Source: Lacrimispora xylanolytica
GTDB taxonomy: Bacteria; Bacillota; Clostridia; Lachnospirales; Lachnospiraceae
Length of the DNA stretch: 64,000 nucleotides
Assembly: GCF_026723765.1 (NCBI RefSeq)
Contig: NZ_CP113524.1
Span: forward strand, 3,395,001 to 3,459,000
Reading direction: 5' to 3'
Shown here: positions 41,751 through 50,949 of the stretch, one piece after another
How the letters are laid out: each line of letters begins with the position of its first letter
Numbering within the stretch: the first letter of the stretch is position 1
Translations under genes and position numbers: made by a program
The notes under the pieces: model-generated
What the model saw: only the letters and a program-made list of their open reading frames with translations
Told to the model about the DNA's origin: nothing
The model's database searches: none

Positions 41751-43532
41751 ATGAGAAATTTTAACGACTACAGTATATCAAAAAAGCTGAGTGCTGGATT
41801 TATAGCCGTAGCTGCAATTATGCTGGTGGTAGGTCTGGTGGGTCTTGGGAGTATGCTCCGAATTAATTCATCAGATACCTACATGTACAAAGAAAAGACC
41901 GCTCCTCTGGAGGATATGTTCACCGCCGTACGAAGCTTGTATCAGATCCGTACCGATGCCAGGGATATGGTCATTAACTCCGACGACAAGGAAAAAGTAG
42001 CAGCGCTGGAACAAAGCTACCAAACGAACAAGGAACTGTTTGTTACCAGCTCAGAAATCTACCGAAAATCCATTCCTTCCTCGGCTCAGGATTCTATACA
42101 GTTATACGACGAAGCTATGAAGCTTTTTCACGATTCCTATGACCCTGCTATCACAAAAGCTATTTCAGCCGCCAAATCAGGAGATAAATTAAGCCTTCAA
42201 TTGGCTTTAGCAAACCAGAGCGAGGAGATTCAGACTATCTATGGTAACTTTGATAAGCTGATTGATAATCGTATGAAAGAAGCAAATGAAATCAGTAACA
42301 TTAATGAGACCATCGCAGTGGTGGCTACTGTAGCGCTGATACTTTTTATTGCTGCAGGTATGATAGCTGCCATTTTCCTTGGAAAAAGATTATCCGCTAT
42401 GATCAGTATTCCCATCGGTAAGGTGGTAGACGCAGCAAAGCTGATTTCTCAGGGACAGCTTGATGTGGACCTTACAGACATAACCTCAAAGGACGAGACC
42501 GGCCAGCTGGCTATGGCTTTTACCTATATGACTAACGGGATTAAGGAGCAGGCATTGGCTGCCGTTAACATCAGCAACGGAGATTTCACTCAGAATGTTC
42601 CCATTCGTTCTGATAAGGATGCCATGGGACTTGCTCTGCTAAAGATTGAAAATGACTTAAACCAGTCTCTTCTTTCCATTCAGACTGCTTCCGATCAGGT
42701 AAACACCGGTGCAGAACAGGTATCCTCTGCTGCCCAGGCCCTTGCCTCCGGTACCACAGAACAGGCGGCTACCATCGAGGAATTAAATGCTGCCATTACA
42801 AATGTTACACAGCAAGCGGAATTAAACGCTCAAAATGTACAGAAGGCCACCGTTTATGTTGGAGAGGCGGATGCAGGTGTCATTGAGAGCAACGCGCATA
42901 TGCAGAAATTAAATCTTTCCATGAAGGAGATTTCTGCTTCTTCCGATAAGATTTCAAGCATTACAAAGGTAATCGAAGACATAGCTTTCCAGACCAATAT
43001 CCTTGCACTGAATGCGGCAGTAGAATCTGCAAGAGCCGGAAGTGCCGGAAAAGGATTTGCCGTAGTGGCTGATGAAGTACGAAATCTGGCTGCGAAATCC
43101 GCTGCTGCTGCAAAACAGACAGCTGAGCTCATCGGACATTCTGCGGTTTCTGTTTCAGAGGGTGAAAAGCTTGCCTTAGAAGCAGCTAACATTCTTTTAG
43201 AAGTAGGAAAAAAAGCAAAGCTTGCCGAACAGTCTATTAAAGAAATTGACAATGCATCTTCTGCACAGGTCGTTGCCATTGAAGAAATCAACCATGGTCT
43301 TGCCCAGGTATCCGCAGTGGTACAAAGCAATGCAGCTACAGCTGAAGAAAGCTCCGCTTCCAGTGAAGAGCTGGCTGCACAGGCACAGATGCTGAAAGAA
43401 GAAGTAGGAAGATTTAAGCTTAAAACAGAGACAGGAAATTATCAGCCTCTGAAAGAGGAGTCTCATATTTCCCATGATACATATGATTATGAATCTTCTT
43501 ATACAAACGATACTATGTACAGCAAATACTAA
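41751..43532 (+). CDS. methyl-accepting chemotaxis protein
   Basis: A 593-residue chemoreceptor with the same layout as its paralogue at 36276-37949: TM1 near 12-34, four-helix-bundle sensor, TM2 near 186-210, HAMP, and a signalling hairpin with [20 protein letters not shown]. It has a longer acidic, Tyr-rich C-terminal tail (ending [12 protein letters not shown]) that could be a flexible tether. It is monocistronic and followed by a terminator. Confidence 0.93.
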   Translation: MRNFNDYSISKKLSAGFIAVAAIMLVVGLVGLGSMLRINSSDTYMYKEKTAPLEDMFTAVRSLYQIRTDARDMVINSDDKEKVAALEQSYQTNKELFVTSSEIYRKSIPSSAQDSIQLYDEAMKLFHDSYDPAITKAISAAKSGDKLSLQLALANQSEEIQTIYGNFDKLIDNRMKEANEISNINETIAVVATVALILFIAAGMIAAIFLGKRLSAMISIPIGKVVDAAKLISQGQLDVDLTDITSKDETGQLAMAFTYMTNGIKEQALAAVNISNGDFTQNVPIRSDKDAMGLALLKIENDLNQSLLSIQTASDQVNTGAEQVSSAAQALASGTTEQAATIEELNAAITNVTQQAELNAQNVQKATVYVGEADAGVIESNAHMQKLNLSMKEISASSDKISSITKVIEDIAFQTNILALNAAVESARAGSAGKGFAVVADEVRNLAAKSAAAAKQTAELIGHSAVSVSEGEKLALEAANILLEVGKKAKLAEQSIKEIDNASSAQVVAIEEINHGLAQVSAVVQSNAATAEESSASSEELAAQAQMLKEEVGRFKLKTETGNYQPLKEESHISHDTYDYESSYTNDTMYSKY

Positions 43533-43538
43533 AAAAAG

Positions 43539-43572
43539 AACTCAGGAAACCATCTCATTGGCTTCCTGAGTT
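43539..43572. terminator. bidirectional terminator
   Basis: AACTCAGGAA (43539-43548) pairs with TTCCTGAGTT (43563-43572); the plus strand continues with TTTT and the left flank is A-rich. It separates the chemoreceptor gene from the convergent ohrR gene. Confidence 0.9.
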
Positions 43573-43574
43573 TT

Positions 43575-44018
43575 TTATTTGTCTGGATTCCGGTTGGAAC
43601 TTCCTAAGATCTTATATAACAGGTGATACAGCTGTTTCGCTTCTTCCTGATCAAGAGGGACACATTTTGTAATCTTTTCCGGTATGAGAACCGCCTGTTC
43701 CTTCAGTTCCTCTCCCTGCTTCGTCAGCGTGACAATGACACTTCTTTCATCGGTCTTATCCCGGCTGCGGCTTAGAAGGCCTGAAATTTCCATCTTTTTT
43801 AACAGGGGAGTTAAGGTACCGCTGTCCAGGTAAAGAAGCTCTCCAAGCTGTTTCACGGTAAGCTGCTTTTTCTCCCATAATACCATCATGGCAATATACT
43901 GGGTATAGGTCAGGCCAATCTCATCGAGAAATGGCTTATACATACGCACGATCTCTCGGGAACAGGCATAGAGAGGAAAGCATAGCTGGTTTTCTAATTT
44001 TAGTCTATCATAGTTCAT
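43575..44018 (-). CDS. ohrR: OhrR-type organic-peroxide-sensing MarR repressor
   Basis: A 147-residue MarR-family regulator very close in pattern to B. subtilis OhrR: LKLENQLCFPLYACSRE with the sensing cysteine (Cys13), TYTQYIAMMVLWE and YLDSGTLTPLLKKME in the recognition helix, and DERSVIVTLT in the wing. A second cysteine (Cys19) sits where OhrR has serine. Oxidation of the first cysteine should release the operator. It lies 39 bp after gpx2 in the same transcript. The start at 44018 has GGAG upstream. Likely targets are gpx2-ohrR itself and gpx1. Confidence 0.88.
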   Translation of the reverse strand: MNYDRLKLENQLCFPLYACSREIVRMYKPFLDEIGLTYTQYIAMMVLWEKKQLTVKQLGELLYLDSGTLTPLLKKMEISGLLSRSRDKTDERSVIVTLTKQGEELKEQAVLIPEKITKCVPLDQEEAKQLYHLLYKILGSSNRNPDK

Positions 44019-44057
44019 TACGTTTCTCCGTTCTCCCACTGTCTTATATGGATTGTT

Positions 44058-44603
44058 TTACAGCAGCTGATTGATGCGTTCTTCTACAAGCTTCATATCA
44101 GCAGTAGGCTCAAATCGTTCTATTACATTACCTTTCCGGTCAACCAGGAATTTTGTAAAATTCCACTTGATATCCGGTTCATTCTTATAGTTGGGATTTT
44201 TTTCTTCAAACATGTTTTCCAGAACAGGTGTTAATTTATGGCCGGCATCAAAGCCTTTAAAATCCTTCTCTTTTACCAGATACTGATAAAGAGGAATCGC
44301 ATTCTCTCCATTTACATCAATCTTGGAAAACTGAGGGAAGGTAACGCCAAAACGTCCGGTACAAAAGGTGTGGATCTCTTCGTTATCACCAGGCGCCTGA
44401 TTGCCAAACTGGTTGCATGGGAAATCAAGGATTTCCAGGCCTTTTTCTGCATACTTTGCATATAATTCCTGAAGATCCGTATACTGTGGAGTGAACCCGC
44501 ACTCAGTTGCTGTATTAACGATCAATACTACTTTGCCTTGGTAATCAGATAAGCTCTTCTCTTCTCCAGCCATTGGTTTTACTTTAAAATCATAAACAGA
44601 CAT
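44058..44603 (-). CDS. glutathione peroxidase-family peroxidase 2
   Basis: A 181-residue GPx-fold peroxidase with peroxidatic Cys35 in NTATECGFTPQY, FPCNQFGNQAPG and WNFTKFLVDRKGNV. It is longer than gpx1 because of an insertion before the Trp motif (KDFKGFDAGHKLTPVLENMF), seen in many bacterial members. It is the first gene of the gpx2-ohrR operon. AAGGAGGT precedes the start. Confidence 0.93.
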   Translation of the reverse strand: MSVYDFKVKPMAGEEKSLSDYQGKVVLIVNTATECGFTPQYTDLQELYAKYAEKGLEILDFPCNQFGNQAPGDNEEIHTFCTGRFGVTFPQFSKIDVNGENAIPLYQYLVKEKDFKGFDAGHKLTPVLENMFEEKNPNYKNEPDIKWNFTKFLVDRKGNVIERFEPTADMKLVEERINQLL

Positions 44604-44658
44604 GTCATATACCTCCTTAAATGTATTATATCAAATTATATTTATCTAAATCATCTTT

Positions 44659-44727
44659 ATTATAAGTTATTCAAGAAAACTTGTCAACGGTAATGTAAAA
44701 TTTAATTTTGTTAAATTCAATTTTGAT
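44659..44727 (-). promoter_or_regulatory. tandem promoters and operator of gpx2-ohrR
   Basis: Proximal promoter on the minus strand: TTGACA (44682-44687), 17 bp, TATAAT (44659-44664). Distal promoter: TTGAAT (44715-44720), 17 bp, TACATT (44692-44697). The element 44697-44727 overlaps the distal promoter and matches the gpx1 element at about 25 of 31 positions, so OhrR could block that promoter. Confidence 0.6.
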
Positions 44728-44738
44728 ATAAAAATAGA

Positions 44739-44779
44739 TTGACACCAGTTTCGTCCAGTGCTATATTTGTATGTACAAA
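44739..44779 (+). promoter_or_regulatory. promoter and operator of the MarR/ABM/flavin-reductase operon
   Basis: TTGACA (44739-44744) and TATATT (44762-44767) with a 17-bp spacer. The perfect palindrome TTTGTA-TG-TACAAA (44766-44779) overlaps the -10 and the start of transcription, a good autoregulatory site for the MarR protein that follows. Confidence 0.7.
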
Positions 44780-44797
44780 CAAGAGAGAGGTGATGCT

Positions 44798-45253
44798 TTG
44801 AACAGGGTTTCAAATACCGAAGAACAACACGGCTTCCTCATGAATAGCTGTCTGTTTTTTACCACCACCAAGCTTTCCAGGGCTTTGGGAAAAATAGCAG
44901 AGGAGGCTTTTGCAAAAACAGGTCTTTCTCCAAGCCATGCCTCCCTGCTTTATCTTGTAAATCAAAACGGCGGTATGATGCAAAAAGATTTAGGGGAAAC
45001 ACTTCACTTAACTCCTTCCACCATTACACGGCTGATTGAAAAGCTGGAATTAAAACAGCTTGTCACCAAAAGGCTGGAAGGAAAGCAGGCTTATCTAAAT
45101 CCTACCCCCAAAGGACTGGCCTTGCAAAAGGAAATCACAGAATCATGGGAACAGCTCCACAGACAATATGATAATATACTTACGGAAGAAGAAACCGCTC
45201 AGTTTATTGCCATTAGTGGAAAGCTATTAAAAAGCTTAACAAAAGATTTCTAG
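44798..45253 (+). CDS. MarR-family transcriptional regulator
   Basis: A 151-residue MarR protein with the helix LTPSTITRLIEKLELKQLVT and a wing containing EGKQAYLNPT. The TTG at 44798 is proposed as start because GAGAGAGGTG precedes it; the ATG at 44771 lies within a few bases of the predicted transcription start and cannot be used. It leads an operon with an ABM-domain monooxygenase and a flavin reductase-like protein and probably represses it. The inducer is unknown, possibly a quinone or electrophile. Confidence 0.85.
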   Translation: MNRVSNTEEQHGFLMNSCLFFTTTKLSRALGKIAEEAFAKTGLSPSHASLLYLVNQNGGMMQKDLGETLHLTPSTITRLIEKLELKQLVTKRLEGKQAYLNPTPKGLALQKEITESWEQLHRQYDNILTEEETAQFIAISGKLLKSLTKDF

Positions 45254-45286
45254 TTCATACGATAACAAAAAGCAAAGGAGAACATT

Positions 45287-45577
45287 ATGATACACATTAT
45301 TGCTAATAACTACGTAAAAGCTGACAAAGTTGAGGAGTATTTAACATTGGCTATGGGTCTGGTTGAGGATACCAGAAACAAGGATGCAGGATGCATCCGC
45401 TATGAGCTGGTTCAGGATTTAAAAAATCCACAGATTCTTACCATGCTGGAAGAATGGGAAAGCCAGGAAGCCTTAAACAACCATATGAATTCGGAGCATT
45501 TTAAAGAAGTTATGGCAGCAACTGCTGATTTTTCCGAAAAAGCTGCGGAAATTCACGTATGTAAAAAAATTAAATAA
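45287..45577 (+). CDS. ABM-domain monooxygenase (YgiN-like)
   Basis: A 96-residue dimeric alpha-beta barrel protein of the antibiotic biosynthesis monooxygenase (ABM) superfamily: IHIIANNYVKADKVEEYLTL, then GCIRYELVQDLKNP, EEWESQEALNNHMNSEHF. Relatives act on quinols without cofactors. Its place between a MarR regulator and a flavin reductase suggests quinone or electrophile detoxification. AAAGGAG precedes the start. Confidence 0.88.
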   Translation: MIHIIANNYVKADKVEEYLTLAMGLVEDTRNKDAGCIRYELVQDLKNPQILTMLEEWESQEALNNHMNSEHFKEVMAATADFSEKAAEIHVCKKIK

Positions 45578-45697
45578 AGCACTCACTTATCCAGGAGCAT
45601 TTTATCCCATAAACAGGATCAACGTTTTATATGCTCCCTATATATAGTTAGATTTACGGGTCATAAATCAATTATTAGGATCATGGAGGGAAGTTTT

Positions 45698-46228
45698 ATG
45701 AATGTATTAGTAGTCACAGGCAGTCCAAGACGGAACGGCAATACAGAAATCATGGCAGAGGCCTTTGCCCAGTCAGCAAAAGAAGCCGGTCATGATGTTA
45801 CAGTGAGGAATTTAAGCACCTTAAAGGTGGGGCCATGTCTGGCCTGTCAATACTGCTTTACCCACGATGGTGTTTGTAGCCAGACAGATGATATGAGTCA
45901 TCTTTTAAAGGATATCGAAGTGACCGATATGCTGGTTTTAGCCTCTCCCATCTATTGGTTTGACGTTTCCGCACAGACAAAGGCCTTTGTGGATCGTATG
46001 TATGCCTTTGCTAAAAAGGGCTTTCGCATCAGATCCATTGCCATGCTCTTAAATTCCGGAGGTAATAATGTTTATGATGCTGCCGAAGCTCAGCTCAATG
46101 CCATTTGTTCTTATCTGAAATGGGAAAACAAGGGCGTCATTAAAATATCAGGAATGACAGAAAAGGGGAGCATGAACAATACCGATCAGCTGGATTCCGT
46201 CAGAGAATTTGCAGCCAGCCTTTCATAA
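45698..46228 (+). CDS. NAD(P)H-dependent FMN oxidoreductase (flavodoxin-like)
   Basis: A 176-residue flavodoxin-fold reductase. The FMN phosphate loop is TGSPRRNGNTE, followed by CLACQYCFTHDGVC, a cysteine-rich motif of the iron-sulfur flavoprotein-like/NADPH-dependent FMN reductase group, and ASPIYWFDVSAQTKAFVDR. It probably reduces quinones or nitro compounds in the cytosol. The start at 45698 follows GGAGGG; 45683 is an alternative without RBS. A strong terminator closes the operon. Confidence 0.9.
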   Translation: MNVLVVTGSPRRNGNTEIMAEAFAQSAKEAGHDVTVRNLSTLKVGPCLACQYCFTHDGVCSQTDDMSHLLKDIEVTDMLVLASPIYWFDVSAQTKAFVDRMYAFAKKGFRIRSIAMLLNSGGNNVYDAAEAQLNAICSYLKWENKGVIKISGMTEKGSMNNTDQLDSVREFAASLS

Positions 46229-46236
46229 GAGAATGT

Positions 46237-46285
46237 ACATAATAGAAGATGGTGCTCCCAACAGGAGCACCATCTTCTATTATGT
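46237..46285. terminator. strong bidirectional terminator
   Basis: A perfect 22-bp stem (46237-46258 with 46264-46285) with a 5-nt loop between the convergent flavin reductase and cytidylate-kinase-like genes. Its right arm runs up to the last gene's stop codon. Confidence 0.92.
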
Positions 46286-46933
46286 TTAGAGCTCAAGCCC
46301 TCTTAATTTAATATAATCTTTGATAAGCGTAGCAGTTTGCTCCAAATCAATTCTGCTGGTATTGATGATCAGATCATAATTATCCCAGTCATCCCAGCTC
46401 TCACCGGTGTAATAGCGGTAATATTCTTTCCTCTCCCGGTTGATCTTCTTCACACGCTTGGTCGCTTCTTTTTCATCGATCTTATCTACATCCATGGTTC
46501 TTTTCACAAGTGTAGGCGTATCTGCGTATACAAATATCTTTACAAGTCCCGGTACCTTCACATCTTCACGGCTTAAGATATAATCCGCACATCTGCCTGC
46601 AATGATACAGGACTCTTCCTCTGCAAGCTCTCTGATGACCTGAGACTGAAAACGGAATAAGTTCTCCGGTTTTACAATATCCGAATCTGTCGATGGCTTT
46701 CCTAACTGGGGTTTTAATCCGCTTACGATCCGGTATAGCAGATTATTTCCTGCCTTTTCATCTGCCAGGCGGAAAAATACTTCTCCCACAGCACTCTGCT
46801 CAGAAGTAAGGGTCAAAATCTCTTCGTCATAAAAGTTAATTCCAAATTCTTCTGCAAGAGCCTTTCCTACAATACGTCCACCGCTTCCGTACTGTCTTCC
46901 TATTGTAATGACCAGATTATTTTTCTCTTTCAT
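46286..46933 (-). CDS. cytidylate kinase-like family protein
   Basis: A 215-residue P-loop kinase of the cytidylate kinase-like group. The N-terminal ITIGRQYGSGGRIVGKALAE contains the phosphate loop GRQYGSGGR. CIIAGRCADYIL and NRERKEYYRYYTGESWDDWD are typical of this clostridial family. Substrate and role are undefined; it differs from housekeeping Cmk. The start at 46933 has AAAGGAGG upstream. Confidence 0.87.
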   Translation of the reverse strand: MKEKNNLVITIGRQYGSGGRIVGKALAEEFGINFYDEEILTLTSEQSAVGEVFFRLADEKAGNNLLYRIVSGLKPQLGKPSTDSDIVKPENLFRFQSQVIRELAEEESCIIAGRCADYILSREDVKVPGLVKIFVYADTPTLVKRTMDVDKIDEKEATKRVKKINRERKEYYRYYTGESWDDWDNYDLIINTSRIDLEQTATLIKDYIKLRGLEL

Positions 46934-47017
46934 AATGCCTGCCTCCTTTAGTTGCACGTTCTCATATCTTCTATTACTTACCTCTATTGTACTCTATTAT
47001 GGCAGGATTTACAATTA

Positions 47018-48316
47018 TTATTGCTTTAGAATCTCTTCAAAACAGATGGCCCCGTAAGGTCTGATGCTCATGCGGTATGCATTTCCCTGGCCCATGGCTT
47101 TTTCCATGTAGGCGATATACTCATCTGCCAGTTCATTGGGAATCATGGTCATAATAACACCGGCAAATCCGCCGCCATGGATCCTGCAGGCTCCTGCCTT
47201 TTTTTCTCCCAGGAAAAGCTCCGTCAGAGCCAGAGCCACGGTGATACCCTGCTCCTGATAGCTGGTATTGGTAAAGCAGTTCTGAAGCCATTTCCAGGAG
47301 GAATTGCCGGAGGCTGTGATATTATGCAGAAAATCTTCAAAACGCCCTTCCTTTAAGGCTGCCACTTCTGCGTCCACCCGCTTATTCTCCTCAAAGAAAT
47401 GAAGGGCCCGAAGAACAGAACGGTCACCGGCAAATTCTCTGACCTCATTCAGGTTTAAAAGAACCTGTTCTTCTGTAATCTCTGCACACACTTCTTTTCC
47501 GAAGAACTCTGCTACTTTTTTCATCTCCAGGGGAACCAGGGAATAATCCTCACTTAAATCTGCATGTCCCTTGCCTGTATTAACGATAATCAGACTGTGA
47601 TTTCTGGAAGCAAAATCAAAATCAATCTTTTCCACCTTTGGCTCAGATGGATTCTTAAAATCAATGGTGATAAGGCCACCCACAGCACAGGCCATCTGGT
47701 CTAAGAGACCTGAGGACTTGTCCCAGTAAACATTCTCAGAGTATTTGCCGATATGGGCGTAATCCACTGCGGTAAGACGTCCCTGATTAAAAAAGGTATT
47801 GATCATGCTGCATAAAAGCATCTCATAAGAAGCAGAGGAGCTAACTCCCGCCGCACTGATTACATTGGTGGTAATATAGGCATCAAAGCCGCCGATTTCA
47901 TGGCCGGCTTCTAAAAATCCTTTGAACAGGCCCTTTGTTAAATCAATGGTTCCAGCCTTCTTCTCGCTTGGTTTTAAATCATCAAGATCTATGGTAAAAT
48001 TCTGGTTATAGGTCTCACTGATTATGGTAACGGTCCTGGTCCCATTAATCGCGGCTACGCCTACACAGTCCAGATTAATACTTCCTGCAAGCACCTTTCC
48101 ATGATTATGATCTGTATGGTTACCGCTGATTTCTGTACGGCCAGGCGCAGAAAACAACAGGACATCCTCATCCTGGGGGAATTTCTTTTCAAAGCTTACT
48201 AACAGCTCCTCATACCGTTTTATGTTAGTTTCAATTCCTTCTTCTCCATATAGTGAAGCCATAAGTCTTCTGGAATCATCTGATTTTAAAAGCTTAATGG
48301 TATCGGTAACTTTCAT
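47018..48316 (-). CDS. galK: galactokinase
   Basis: A 432-residue GHMP kinase converting galactose to galactose-1-phosphate with ATP. The N-terminal signature is GRTEISGNHTDHNHG, the ATP-binding GHMP motif is ISAAGVSSSASYE, and the C-terminal motif GACRIHGGGFAGV is present. It is somewhat longer than E. coli GalK (382). No galT, galE or transporter is adjacent. The gap of about 85 bp to the kinase-like gene suggests separate transcription. Confidence 0.92.
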   Translation of the reverse strand: MKVTDTIKLLKSDDSRRLMASLYGEEGIETNIKRYEELLVSFEKKFPQDEDVLLFSAPGRTEISGNHTDHNHGKVLAGSINLDCVGVAAINGTRTVTIISETYNQNFTIDLDDLKPSEKKAGTIDLTKGLFKGFLEAGHEIGGFDAYITTNVISAAGVSSSASYEMLLCSMINTFFNQGRLTAVDYAHIGKYSENVYWDKSSGLLDQMACAVGGLITIDFKNPSEPKVEKIDFDFASRNHSLIIVNTGKGHADLSEDYSLVPLEMKKVAEFFGKEVCAEITEEQVLLNLNEVREFAGDRSVLRALHFFEENKRVDAEVAALKEGRFEDFLHNITASGNSSWKWLQNCFTNTSYQEQGITVALALTELFLGEKKAGACRIHGGGFAGVIMTMIPNELADEYIAYMEKAMGQGNAYRMSIRPYGAICFEEILKQ

Positions 48317-48486
48317 CTTTTATTCTCCTTTTCCCCATTCAATTACATTATAAAACAATACTATGAGTATAACATAATTGTCAAAAGTTCTACAATACAT
48401 TATTCTACGAAATCCTATAAAATAATTTGACAGTATCACCAGGCCGCACCTATAATAAAGCAATGACGAAAACCGGGGAGGCTTCT

Positions 48487-49431
48487 ATGCTTTGGAACGA
48501 AAAACCTTATCATTCTCTTGACTACGAAATGAAAAAACAATATGGGCAAAAGATTTATAAGCTGGCCCTGGACGGAGGAATGACCTGTCCCAACCGGGAT
48601 GGCACCTTGGGGAATAATGGCTGTATCTTTTGCAGCGGCGGAGGCTCAGGGGAATTTGCAGAATCCAGGTGTGCCCATATCTCTGTTTCAGAACAGATTG
48701 AAGCTGCCAAAGAAACGGTCATCCGGAAGATGAAACCAGAGGAAGGCCGTTTCATCGCATATTTTCAATCCTATACCAATACTTACGCCCCTGTTTCCTA
48801 TTTAAGAAAGCTGTTTACAGAGGCCATATCCCATCCGGATGTAGGGATTCTTTCCATTGCTACCCGGCCTGATTGCCTTTCAGAAGACGTAATTTTATTA
48901 CTAAAAGAGCTCAATAAGCAAAAACCGGTGTGGGTAGAACTCGGATTACAGACCATACATGAGGCCACCGCTCAGTATATCAGGCGGGGCTATTCCCTTC
49001 CTGTCTTTTTTGATGCTTACGCACGGCTTAAAGAAGCCGGGTTAACTGTAATTACCCATGTAATTTTAGGGCTGCCAGGCGAAGATAAGGAGATGATTTT
49101 TGATACCATCCGCTATCTATCCCGTTTGGGAGACCATGGAACTGATGGCATTAAGCTGCAGCTTCTCCATATTTTAAAAGACACAGACCTGGCCCTGGAA
49201 TACGAAAAAGGCTTGATTCCCGTCTACACCTTGGAAGAGTATGCAGATTTGGTGATCGACTGCATCGCCCTTCTTCCAAAGGAAGTGGTCATCCACCGAA
49301 TCAGCGGTGACGGTCCAAAAGCCCTTCTTTTGGCCCCTCTCTGGAGCGGAAACAAGCGCATGGTACTAAATACTCTGGCAAAACGCTTTAAAGAACGAGG
49401 TATCTGCCAGGGAGACAGATACCTCGGATAA
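48487..49431 (+). CDS. TIGR01212-family radical SAM protein (YhcC-like)
   Basis: A 314-residue radical SAM protein. The cluster-binding region is CPNRDGTLGNNGCIFC, a variant spacing typical of the YhcC/TIGR01212 group, followed by IAYFQSYTNTYAP and the SAM-binding ILGLPGEDKEM. The reaction is not established. The ATG at 48487 follows GGGGAGG; 48427 is an in-frame alternative without an RBS. It diverges from galK. Confidence 0.9.
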   Translation: MLWNEKPYHSLDYEMKKQYGQKIYKLALDGGMTCPNRDGTLGNNGCIFCSGGGSGEFAESRCAHISVSEQIEAAKETVIRKMKPEEGRFIAYFQSYTNTYAPVSYLRKLFTEAISHPDVGILSIATRPDCLSEDVILLLKELNKQKPVWVELGLQTIHEATAQYIRRGYSLPVFFDAYARLKEAGLTVITHVILGLPGEDKEMIFDTIRYLSRLGDHGTDGIKLQLLHILKDTDLALEYEKGLIPVYTLEEYADLVIDCIALLPKEVVIHRISGDGPKALLLAPLWSGNKRMVLNTLAKRFKERGICQGDRYLG

Positions 49432-49433
49432 GA

Positions 49434-50621
49434 TTAATTATTATGATGAAGCACTCCCTGTTCATCCACAGTAACCCCAAAGGAGATTCCCTGAATGTAC
49501 TGGTAAAAGCTCTGTTTCTCTCCTTCCCCTGTTAAGGTTCTGGTATAACCTGACTTAGAAGTACCTGGAACCAGGGATAAGGTGGTGCTTCCCCCATTAA
49601 AATCTACATCAAGGCGTAACAGGGCAGTCTTTGGAATGGAACTTCCAAAGATATAATTGCCAAGACTGTAGCAAATGGGCTTATCCTTATAATATTCAAA
49701 GCCCTGGAGTACGTGGGGGTGGCTTCCAATGACCGCATCCGCCCCGGCATCAATGATCTGTTTTCCCAAAGCCCGTTGATATTGCTGGGGTTTTTCATCC
49801 CGTTCCACGCCCCAATGGACATAGACGACAAGATAATCGCAGAGAGGTCTTGCTTTTTTTATCTCTTCTAATAGAATCGTAGGATCATATCCACTGACCA
49901 TGCCAGGCTTCTGACTGCCGGCCACCCAGCCAGGATCGGGATAAACTCTTGAAGCAGCAAGAAATCCTATGGTCTTTCCTTTTACCGCCATGGTCTGCAA
50001 TTGTTTTGCCCGTTCCATATTAGGACCGGCTCCCACATAACGAATGCCTGCCTCGTCCAGGGCAGTGCAGGTATCAAGAAGGGCATCGGTCCCATAGTCC
50101 AGCGTATGATTATTGGCAATGGTCACGATATCCACCCCTATTTCATTCATCATAGATACCCTGGAAGGGGGCAGCCGGAAGGTAAACTGTTTGTCCGGTG
50201 CAGCTGTCCCCCGGTCACTGAATGGGAACTCCTGATTTGCCATAAAGATGTCAGACTGGCTGATTTCCGTTCGAAATCCAGTATCAAGCACACCATTAAT
50301 ACCCTTTGCATTATCATAAGCTGATGTTACATAATTAGAAAGTAATATATCCCCTGCAAAGACCAGATGAACCACCGGGTTTTCCGGCTCTTTGTCTGGA
50401 ACTTTCGTTTCTGTCTCATCTTCCGACTGTTTTACAGTGAGAACTTCTGTTTCTGTCTCAACCTGAGATTCCTCCCCTGATGGGTTGTCTGTTTCGTAGG
50501 CCAGGGAGGGCTCGGCCTTTGTTTCTTTCCATTCACTGATTCCAATCCATCCAATAAGCATTACGAACAGTAATGCAGGAAGGAAAACCAGAATTTTGAT
50601 CCAGTTGCCTGTTTTCTTCAT
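49434..50621 (-). CDS. CapA-family (poly-gamma-glutamate synthesis-like) metallophosphatase
   Basis: A 395-residue membrane-anchored protein. A signal anchor at about 7-28 is followed by an acidic Ser/Thr/Glu-rich linker and a CapA/PgsA domain: FAGDILLS, ANQEFPFSDRG, TIANNHTLDYG, VYVHWGVERDE and IGSHPHVLQGFEYY supply the metal-binding His and Asp residues. It lies outside the cell membrane. Clostridial members without other pgs genes have unknown substrates. The start at 50621 follows AGGAGG; a longer form is not supported. Confidence 0.9.
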   Translation of the reverse strand: MKKTGNWIKILVFLPALLFVMLIGWIGISEWKETKAEPSLAYETDNPSGEESQVETETEVLTVKQSEDETETKVPDKEPENPVVHLVFAGDILLSNYVTSAYDNAKGINGVLDTGFRTEISQSDIFMANQEFPFSDRGTAAPDKQFTFRLPPSRVSMMNEIGVDIVTIANNHTLDYGTDALLDTCTALDEAGIRYVGAGPNMERAKQLQTMAVKGKTIGFLAASRVYPDPGWVAGSQKPGMVSGYDPTILLEEIKKARPLCDYLVVYVHWGVERDEKPQQYQRALGKQIIDAGADAVIGSHPHVLQGFEYYKDKPICYSLGNYIFGSSIPKTALLRLDVDFNGGSTTLSLVPGTSKSGYTRTLTGEGEKQSFYQYIQGISFGVTVDEQGVLHHNN

Positions 50622-50856
50622 CAATGCCTCCTGATTGTTAATAGTTTCAACATGTTTTTTATGATTTCCATAATGTTTTCCACATTTTTCGAGGAAAACT
50701 CCACATTTTCTTATAAAATCGAGGATTATCCACATAATGCATTCTGTTTTTCCATAACTAAACCTTTATGCTTGTCTGGATTTTATTCCCATTTTTTTAT
50801 CTTACCCAAATAATCAAGTTTTGTCAAATGATAAAAGCACCTGTATAACCATGAGA

Positions 50857-50884
50857 AAGGACATGGCAAACCTGCCATGTCCTT
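50857..50884 (-). terminator. hairpin after the small membrane protein gene
   Basis: AAGGACATGGCA (50857-50868) pairs perfectly with TGCCATGTCCTT (50873-50884). It lies 66 bp past the stop of the gene ending at 50950; the T run is short. Confidence 0.6.
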
Positions 50885-50949
50885 ATTCGTGTGCGTCTAT
50901 CAATTTATAGTACCACTTAAATCATCAGTTGGAACCACTTATGTATATA

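Noticed and set aside
44771-44797. N-terminal extension of the second MarR protein from ATG 44771
   Set aside because: This ATG lies within a few bases of the predicted transcription start and inside the palindromic operator, so it could not have an RBS.
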